DNA of 39,962 nucleotides, from positions 1 through 39,962 of the forward strand of contig SHMW01000032.1 of NCBI GenBank assembly GCA_008080735.1, written 5' to 3'. Every line of letters starts with the position of its first letter. The first letter of the stretch is position 1. The DNA comes from Promethearchaeota archaeon (lineage in GTDB: Archaea; Asgardarchaeota; Lokiarchaeia; Sigyniarchaeales; SOKP01). Positions 34,419 through 39,962 of the stretch are shown here, in pieces. Made by a program: the position numbers and the translations under genes. The notes beneath the pieces were generated by a model. The model had not been told where the DNA came from. It saw only the letters and a list, made by a program, of their open reading frames with translations, and made no database searches.

Positions 34419-36032
34419 ATGGATTTTTTTGAAGAAGTAAGAGACTCAATACTCAGAGCAGATGAAATCGACGATCTCGTGGAGCGAAATAAAAAAATCG
34501 AGCAGATTATTTCTGATTCAATTGACTTTGCGCAGAATCTAACCCATTCGAATGAATATTACGAGGCGGGAGAACTGTTATTTTCTGTTGCTGAGCTTTT
34601 AGAAGATATCGCCTACTCACGCACATTAGAGCTATATGAAAAGGTCATTTCTCACTGGGAGAGCCAGATCAATCTTTACCAGATGCAGGGGAAATTGCAT
34701 GAAATCAGTGAATTATATTTGCGTATTGCAGAGATTTACGGAGAAAAGCTGAAAAAATACGATCTGGAGCGAAGTTTTATTTTTAAAAGTATCCGCTTTT
34801 TAAAGCAAGAAAGTGATTTATTACTCGAGTTCAACGAAGGGCGAAAACTGGCGCAAAACTATCAGAATATTGCCGAGTTATATCTAAAGGTAAATAATTT
34901 TGAAAAAGCCATTGAATTTTATAGGAATGTAATCAAGTTTGCTAAGGAACTACACTATTTCGATATATTGTCTTATTCCTACAAACAAATTTCCTTATGT
35001 TATGAGGAATTGGATGATTTTAAGAAAGCGAAGGATATTATTTTAGATGCGATTGATTTTTTTAGGGATCTCTATAGCAAGTTCAAGAAAAAAAATGAGA
35101 ATCTTGCCGTTGCCCAGATTTGCCAAATTTTGAAAAACCTTTATCATTTCTTAGAAGATGAAGAGCAGTTTATCTTTTTCTCAAAACGAGAAGCGGGAGC
35201 ATATATCAATGTGGCAGAAGAATTAGCCAAAAAAGAGAAAAATTACTATAAAATCGCCCGCTATTATCGCGGAGCAGCCTTATGTTATAAAGATATACAA
35301 GAAAACCTCATAGAAGCCGCCTCGTGTTTTGTCTTAGCAGCAAATTATAGTGAGAAGATAGGAGATTATAATCAAACCGCTATTAATAATTTGGATGCCG
35401 CGAAAATTTTCAAGAAGCTTAGGAATCACGAATTCGCATACAAACATTTCATGAAAGCTGGCGATCATTTTTGGAAAGCTGAGGAATATAATAAATCCAC
35501 CGAAAGTTATTTGAATGCCTATGACATTTCAGTTGAAGGAAAGTTAGAATACAATCGATACGGATTATTCAATCAAATCATTCGCGGATTGAGTATGATT
35601 GCAAAACAAGGACTCCAAAACAAACAGTTCTACACTGCTGCCACCCTAATTCTTGAGAGTATTAAATTTTATGAGCAATTAGATACTGCAAAAGATTTCC
35701 TACTCAAAGAAATGATAAAAAATACTTATAAATATTACTATCGTGCGGCAAACCTTAAGAAAGTGGGGTATTCTCATATCGTCCATTCTTATGTACTCGC
35801 CTCTCTTTCACTAATTCATATTGGAAATTTAGAAAGAGCAAGAGAGATAATTTCCGAAATAGAACCTGAGAGCAAGACGATAAAAGATTTTAAACGTATG
35901 ATAGATCTAATAATCAAACAGGTCTCTGAAGGTCAGGAAGTAAGCATAGGCAAATTACCATTTAAAATTCAACGACTAATTCAAACTTCCGATGATATTA
36001 AGTATTTAATCAATTTATTTAGGCGCTTATGA
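34419..36032 (+). CDS. Alpha-SNAP-like TPR protein
   Basis: A 537-residue all-helical protein built from TPR-like helix pairs through its length, with no signal peptide or membrane segment. The middle (residues 265-370) looks most like alpha-SNAP/Sec17. It repeats A-R-Y-Y-R-G-A-A-L-C-Y-K-D, A-A-S-C-F-V-L-A-A-N-Y-S-E-K-I-G-D, A-A-K-I-F-K-K and Y-K-H-F-M-K-A-G-D-H-F-W-K-A-E, one unit about every 35-40 residues. The real alpha-SNAP binds SNARE complexes and NSF. No SNARE or NSF-type AAA gene is in the window, so only the architecture is claimed. It overlaps the HAD gene by four bases (ATGA). Confidence 0.78.
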   Translation: MDFFEEVRDSILRADEIDDLVERNKKIEQIISDSIDFAQNLTHSNEYYEAGELLFSVAELLEDIAYSRTLELYEKVISHWESQINLYQMQGKLHEISELYLRIAEIYGEKLKKYDLERSFIFKSIRFLKQESDLLLEFNEGRKLAQNYQNIAELYLKVNNFEKAIEFYRNVIKFAKELHYFDILSYSYKQISLCYEELDDFKKAKDIILDAIDFFRDLYSKFKKKNENLAVAQICQILKNLYHFLEDEEQFIFFSKREAGAYINVAEELAKKEKNYYKIARYYRGAALCYKDIQENLIEAASCFVLAANYSEKIGDYNQTAINNLDAAKIFKKLRNHEFAYKHFMKAGDHFWKAEEYNKSTESYLNAYDISVEGKLEYNRYGLFNQIIRGLSMIAKQGLQNKQFYTAATLILESIKFYEQLDTAKDFLLKEMIKNTYKYYYRAANLKKVGYSHIVHSYVLASLSLIHIGNLERAREIISEIEPESKTIKDFKRMIDLIIKQVSEGQEVSIGKLPFKIQRLIQTSDDIKYLINLFRRL

Positions 36033-36685
36033 AGGATATCGTCCTCAGTTTTGACTTAGATTTCACCTTAATTGATAATACAACTGGCATTCTGAATGCG
36101 TTTAGATATACCTTCGAGACATATAATCTCCCTGGAGTCCATCCGAAGAAGCTTATCAGCACCATTGGAATGCCACTACATAAAGCATTTAAGAAATTTA
36201 CCGATTTCGATCAGAACAAATTAGTGAAGACATTTCGAGACTTTTACTCACGGAAAGGAATGTATCAAGTAGAACTTTATCCCGCTGTCCCGAAATTATT
36301 AAACCGGTTCAAAGCCCATAATCTTATTCTTGGAGTAGTTACATCTAAAAAACAAGAAATTGCTGAAAAATTATTGAACCATCTTGCTATCAGAGACTAT
36401 TTTACATTTGTAATTGGGGAGACTGATAAAATTAAGAAAAAGACTGATCCTGAAGTAAAATCTTTTTTTTTTAACACATATCCCAAGCATAGCTATATCA
36501 TAGTGGGGGATAACGTGAGTGATAAAAAACTTGCAATAATGCTCGGGAGTCCGTTTATTGGGTTATTATCGGGTACCTCATCCAAGTCAGATTTGAAAAA
36601 AGACAGCAAGATTCCAACTCTCATTCTTGAAGATATTTCAAAGCTTACAATAACTCAGATTATAGAATTGATTAACAGAAAATAG
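36029..36685 (+). CDS. HAD-superfamily phosphatase (phosphoglycolate phosphatase-like)
   Basis: A 218-residue hydrolase with motif I F-D9-L-D11-F-T-L-I-D, the cap domain after it, motif II V-V-T-S-K and motif IV I-V-G-D-N-V-S-D. The arrangement fits the PGP/beta-phosphoglucomutase-like subfamily with a helical cap. The substrate is unknown. Its start codon overlaps the stop of the SNAP-like gene, so translation is coupled. Confidence 0.88.
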   Translation: MKDIVLSFDLDFTLIDNTTGILNAFRYTFETYNLPGVHPKKLISTIGMPLHKAFKKFTDFDQNKLVKTFRDFYSRKGMYQVELYPAVPKLLNRFKAHNLILGVVTSKKQEIAEKLLNHLAIRDYFTFVIGETDKIKKKTDPEVKSFFFNTYPKHSYIIVGDNVSDKKLAIMLGSPFIGLLSGTSSKSDLKKDSKIPTLILEDISKLTITQIIELINRK

Positions 36686-36766
36686 TATTGCATAAGTCTA
36701 GATTACTATCTGACGGTATTTTTCAAGATAAATGAAAAAAAGGAATAAAAAATTATAGGAGTGAGA

Positions 36767-38230
36767 CTATTCTTTTCTCTCTTCGTATTCTTTCATATAT
36801 TTCTTTGGATCCCACTGCTTATCAATGAATTTCCCGATTCCAGAACTATCACGTGGACCTACCAAAACAAAGGCGTCCGCCTCATCCTCTAAGGCACCAC
36901 TAAGTCGGGCTGCCATCCCGGGAATAATTAATATTCGGTGGTCAACTTTATCGAACACATTAAATTCCTTGACTGATTCTGCTATGGAACCCGCCGAGAA
37001 TTGGCCTCCTGCAACCGCGCTCTCAATACCAATTCCTTCACTGTCAGATACTAATAAATAGGCATCGAGATTTGCTCCCTTTATATCTATCTCTACTGGT
37101 ATCTTAGTGAGACGATAATTAGAGGTGACAAATACTGGAGCATCAGGTCCTGGTTCACCAATTTCATACAATCCCGGATCAACAGTCGGATAGACTCGTG
37201 GGTCTGAGAATATGCTTTGTCGAAGGGTTACTAGAGCTAAAAGGGCCCAAATATCCTCTTCTTCTTGACCAGTATGAATGATTATCAATGATGTATCGAT
37301 TGCGATCATAATGGAAGCCATAATTATTTCTTGGTATTTATGTTTCCATATCTCTTCCTCATCTCCCTCAATATCATATTGGGTCCAATAAGCTGCTGGA
37401 ACACCCATAACAGGCCAGCCAGCATTCTCATTCTCTTTGTCAATTGCCGCAATTCGGAGTTGTTGAATATTATCATAAGTCAATTTAATGTTACCTTCTC
37501 CGAAAAACGTTCCAGGATCTAGAATAATCTGATCGGAACCTAACTTTTGTAGCGTTGCACTTAAAGACATTAACTCATCTAAATCTCCGCTCGGAGAGAC
37601 CGCAATAATCGGTAAATCATTCTGTACAGCAAAAGTACCTACTTTCTCCCATGTTTCTTTCGTAGCTGCATATAGGGCCGGTTTTACATTTTTAATCTCA
37701 GTCGCCGCAGCAATTAAGAATTCTGGTTCTAAGCAGCATAGCATTATGGGTAAATTGGTATTTTCAGCAATCTTTTTCGCGGCATTTTTAAAATCTTCCG
37801 CATTTTTAGATACACATCGCAGAGCAATGCCATCCAGCGTCAATTTCTCTCCCATCCTTTCCACAGCTGCTTCCGTAAGATATTTTGAAACTTTAGCTAA
37901 ATCCCCATGTGTGTCTGGGACTTCCACGAAAATACCTGTTGGATTATAAAATGTGAGTTGATGGCGCATTAAGACTTCTTCTCCGCCGATAGTGAGCTCA
38001 CGCTCCCCCACACCGATTCGCACTGGCTTTTGGGGTGGCATAATCATTTCTCTGAGTTTTTTTAGGTTCTTTTTCTGCTTGGGATCTTGCATTAAATGAG
38101 TGCAGTCCTCTATTCTAATCTTACGCTCTAATAAATCAGTTGCAAACGCCATACACGTATCATAACCACAATCTCCGCAATTTGATTTATCCAATAATCC
38201 GTAAACTTCCAATGGGCTTGGTCTTGCCAT
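36767..38230 (-). CDS. cdhE: Acetyl-CoA decarbonylase/synthase gamma subunit (corrinoid Fe-S protein)
   Basis: A 487-residue large subunit of the corrinoid iron-sulfur protein of the Wood-Ljungdahl pathway. It carries methyl groups to the acetyl-CoA synthase. The N-terminal [4Fe-4S] motif is C18-x2-C21-x4-C26-x16-C43, within N-C-G-D-C-G-Y-D-T-C. A TIM-barrel follows, and the C-terminal Rossmann-like corrinoid domain contains V-A-G-G-Q-F-S-A-G, L-I-I-P-G-M-A-A and V-G-P-R-D-S-S-G-I. Length and domain order match the family. The other subunits are not nearby. It is convergent with the HAD gene and seems to be a lone gene here. Confidence 0.95.
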   Translation of the reverse strand: MARPSPLEVYGLLDKSNCGDCGYDTCMAFATDLLERKIRIEDCTHLMQDPKQKKNLKKLREMIMPPQKPVRIGVGERELTIGGEEVLMRHQLTFYNPTGIFVEVPDTHGDLAKVSKYLTEAAVERMGEKLTLDGIALRCVSKNAEDFKNAAKKIAENTNLPIMLCCLEPEFLIAAATEIKNVKPALYAATKETWEKVGTFAVQNDLPIIAVSPSGDLDELMSLSATLQKLGSDQIILDPGTFFGEGNIKLTYDNIQQLRIAAIDKENENAGWPVMGVPAAYWTQYDIEGDEEEIWKHKYQEIIMASIMIAIDTSLIIIHTGQEEEDIWALLALVTLRQSIFSDPRVYPTVDPGLYEIGEPGPDAPVFVTSNYRLTKIPVEIDIKGANLDAYLLVSDSEGIGIESAVAGGQFSAGSIAESVKEFNVFDKVDHRILIIPGMAARLSGALEDEADAFVLVGPRDSSGIGKFIDKQWDPKKYMKEYEERKE

Positions 38231-38575
38231 TTATATCAACTTCTTTTTTTTAGTATATTTAATTGAAATTAATAGTATGATTAAAAAAATAATAGAATAG
38301 TTAAAAACTTGTTTTTTCGTCATTTTTTCATCCTTAATAGTAGAATCTAATACAATAATGCCGATGAAATGTAGCAAACCGATCAAATCTCAATAGAATT
38401 GTGGAATCTGAAAAAATACTCTATTTAAGGTAGCTATTCATTTTGTGAATTCGTGGAAAGCTCTTTATTAGGAAACCTATCCTATTAGCTATATTCTTAT
38501 CTAATTTTTAAGTTTGGATTAGTTTAAAAAGATTAAGGTCCAATAAAATATAACAAATCATTATCTTGTTTACAT
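38231..38575. other. 345-base intergenic region between divergent genes
   Basis: Very AT-rich, with no reading frame I can support. It must hold the promoters of cdhE (minus strand) and the ThiF-like gene (plus strand). The AATATAAC stretch at about 38547-38554 is a possible TATA box for the latter. Confidence 0.4.
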
Positions 38576-39565
38576 ATGACTTCTTTTAAAAAACAATTCA
38601 ATATCAAATTAATGAAAAAAATAATTAATAACAGGTATAAATATCAGCCTCAACTTAAGGAGACGAAACTAAATTTATTTCTCAGACAAATCGAACAACT
38701 ATCTCGCAAAAAAACCAATGATCAAGTAGAAGTATCTAATTCTTTAACCCAAGAAGAAAAAATACGATGGAGTAGACAGCTTCGGAATCCGATACTCAAT
38801 CAAGAAAAAATAAAAAACGCGAAAATAAGTGTATTTGGGTTGGGAGGTATTGGGTCAAATGTCCTCTTGAATTTAGCTTATGTTGGGGTCTCTAATCTGG
38901 CTCTAATTGATTATGATAGGATTGAGCTTTCAAATCTAAACCGTCAAACCTTATATACTCCAAAGGATATTGGAAGATTTAAAACGGAATCTGCTCAAAA
39001 AAGACTTTTACAAATAAATCCCGATATAACATCAGAAATCTATAATTTAGAATTGGATTATCCTAAAGGAATTGAATTGTTGAACTTCCCTCCAAATGAA
39101 TATCCCGAGAGGATTTCAATACTAAATTCAATTATTTCAAATAGTGATATTGTTATAAACGCTATGGATTACAAGGGTGCTCCTTATCTTATAAATGATT
39201 TATGTGTGAAGAACAAAAAGCCCTTTTATTGGGCTGGAATTAATTACTTTCTTGGAGAGATTTATTGCTATTTTCCTTCTAAAGAAACGGCATGCATACG
39301 AGATATATTTCATCCTAATGAACCGCTTTTTAATCAAAGCTTTTTACGATATAAAGAGCAGAATCAAGGATTAAATAAATCCAGTTATAGTCTTGGTATA
39401 ATTGCCATAATTATTGGAAGTCTTATATCGAATTTAATACTATTTGATATTAATGAGGTTAACCATCCTTATCATGGGTACTATTTAATGTATGACGGCT
39501 TTAATATTGAGTTAATGAAAATCCCAATTCAAAAAAGAAAAGATTGTCTTTGTCAAAATAGATAA
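38576..39565 (+). CDS. E1-like ThiF/MoeB-family adenylyltransferase with an N-terminal extension
   Basis: A 329-residue protein. After a basic helical extension (residues 1-60) comes the E1 adenylation fold: nucleotide loop F-G88-L-G-G-I-G-S94, then I-D112-Y-D-R-I-E-L-S-N-L-N-R-Q, and T-P-K-D-I-G-R-F-K-T. Cysteines C231, C240, C324 and C326 lie where a zinc site or catalytic Cys would be expected, but the usual two CxxC pairs are not complete. It could activate the ubiquitin-like protein at 33892-34101, a sulfur carrier, or a peptide C-terminus as MccB does. No ribosome site is evident. Confidence 0.85.
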   Translation: MTSFKKQFNIKLMKKIINNRYKYQPQLKETKLNLFLRQIEQLSRKKTNDQVEVSNSLTQEEKIRWSRQLRNPILNQEKIKNAKISVFGLGGIGSNVLLNLAYVGVSNLALIDYDRIELSNLNRQTLYTPKDIGRFKTESAQKRLLQINPDITSEIYNLELDYPKGIELLNFPPNEYPERISILNSIISNSDIVINAMDYKGAPYLINDLCVKNKKPFYWAGINYFLGEIYCYFPSKETACIRDIFHPNEPLFNQSFLRYKEQNQGLNKSSYSLGIIAIIIGSLISNLILFDINEVNHPYHGYYLMYDGFNIELMKIPIQKRKDCLCQNR

Positions 39566-39628
39566 AGAAGCTCAATATATTTTTACTATTTGAAAAAATC
39601 TTAAAAATATTGCTGATTAGTTTTCTAA

Positions 39629-39638
39629 TTTATAAAAG
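39629..39638 (+). promoter_or_regulatory. TATA box of the small secreted peptide gene
   Basis: TTTATAAAAG is close to the archaeal TATA consensus. Transcription would start near 39660, about 50 bases before the ATG at 39708, so the peptide has its own promoter. Confidence 0.45.
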
Positions 39639-39707
39639 CAAAAAAATGGGGATTTTAAATATTCTCATTACAAAATAAGGATACCAATAATTATATTGGG
39701 AATCATT

Positions 39708-39824
39708 ATGAAGAAAAAAACAATTGCTGCGTTAGCTTTAATGCTGGTAGTAGCTTATGGTTTGAGTCTTGCCACAGCGGGCGTAAGTATTCCTGGCTGC
39801 TCTGAGGCTCACCCTAAACTATAG
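39708..39824 (+). CDS. Small secreted peptide with a signal sequence
   Basis: A 38-residue frame: a lysine-rich start (MKKKT), a hydrophobic core (residues 6-21) and a probable cleavage site after A-T-A (residue 24). This leaves a mature peptide of about 14 residues, G-V-S-I-P-G-C-S-E-A-H-P-K-L, with one cysteine. It is too short for usual gene finders. The signal-peptide pattern and a nearby TATA box support it. It lies 142 bases after the E1-like gene on the same strand. It might be a substrate for that enzyme, a peptide signal or an unrelated cell-surface peptide. I recognise no family. Confidence 0.5.
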   Translation: MKKKTIAALALMLVVAYGLSLATAGVSIPGCSEAHPKL

Positions 39825-39962
39825 AAACCAGTAAACATATTTACTTTTTTTCTTTTAATTAATAATAGTTTTATATAGATTAATCTTCAATGGATTATTC
39901 TGTCTTCCATCTTATTGAATAAAAAGCTTTACCAATTATATTAGAAATTATAATCTAAATCT

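Noticed and set aside
1..39962. CRISPR arrays, transposases, integrases or phage genes
   Set aside because: No regularly spaced repeats and no mobile-element protein motifs were seen on either strand.

Overview
The window most likely comes from an anaerobic, AT-rich archaeon, and best fits an Asgard (Lokiarchaeia-like) lineage. The archaeal signs are TATA-type promoters, oligo-T terminators, Shine-Dalgarno sites of the GGTGA/GAGGTG type next to apparently leaderless starts, and an acetyl-CoA decarbonylase/synthase gamma subunit. The Asgard placement is inference. It rests on eukaryote-like pieces: a PARP-type zinc finger, an alpha-SNAP-like TPR protein, a seven-helix protein with a longin/roadblock-like tail, a long repeat-bearing coiled coil and a leucine-rich-repeat remnant. 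No rRNA, tRNA, CRISPR array, transposase or phage gene was found.

Layout. 0-10 kb: rubredoxin, acyl-CoA synthetase, FKBP isomerase, flavodiiron protein, PARP-type finger, a short-chain dehydrogenase with a helical N-domain, a flavin reductase/GyrI-like fusion, DUF3795 and HAD genes that both look frameshifted, a double zinc-finger protein and an encapsulated-ferritin-like protein. 10-14.6 kb: LarA-like protein, superoxide reductase, desulforedoxin, DUF302, an AhpD-like protein and an exported sugar dehydrogenase. 14.7-18.8 kb, minus strand: IscU with an extra tail, an IscS-like protein lacking its PLP lysine, a DsrE-like protein, two TusA paralogues and a corrinoid protein. 19.4-22.1 kb: an ABC exporter pair. 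22.1-28.0 kb: nucleoside hydrolase, GH116 glycosidase, class II aldolase and PfkB-like kinase. 28.2-32.5 kb: coiled coil plus RNase Z, the seven-helix protein and an unknown protein. 32.5-33.9 kb: a decayed stretch with a SUKH gene and gene fragments. 33.9-39.9 kb: a ubiquitin-like sulfur carrier, the SNAP-like protein, a HAD phosphatase, CdhE, an E1-like ThiF protein and a tiny secreted peptide.

How they fit together. Rubredoxin, flavodiiron protein, superoxide reductase, desulforedoxin, ferritin-like and AhpD-like proteins form an oxygen-defence set typical of strict anaerobes. The 14.7-18 kb block handles sulfur transfer and Fe-S assembly, with an IscS that probably cannot work as a classical desulfurase. 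CdhE and the corrinoid protein point to C1/Wood-Ljungdahl metabolism. The glycosidase, nucleoside hydrolase, kinase and aldolase suggest scavenging of sugars and nucleosides. Points most worth following up are the altered IscS with its tailed IscU, the PARP-type finger, the E1-like protein beside a secreted peptide, and the ubiquitin-like protein ending Gly-Gly-Cys.
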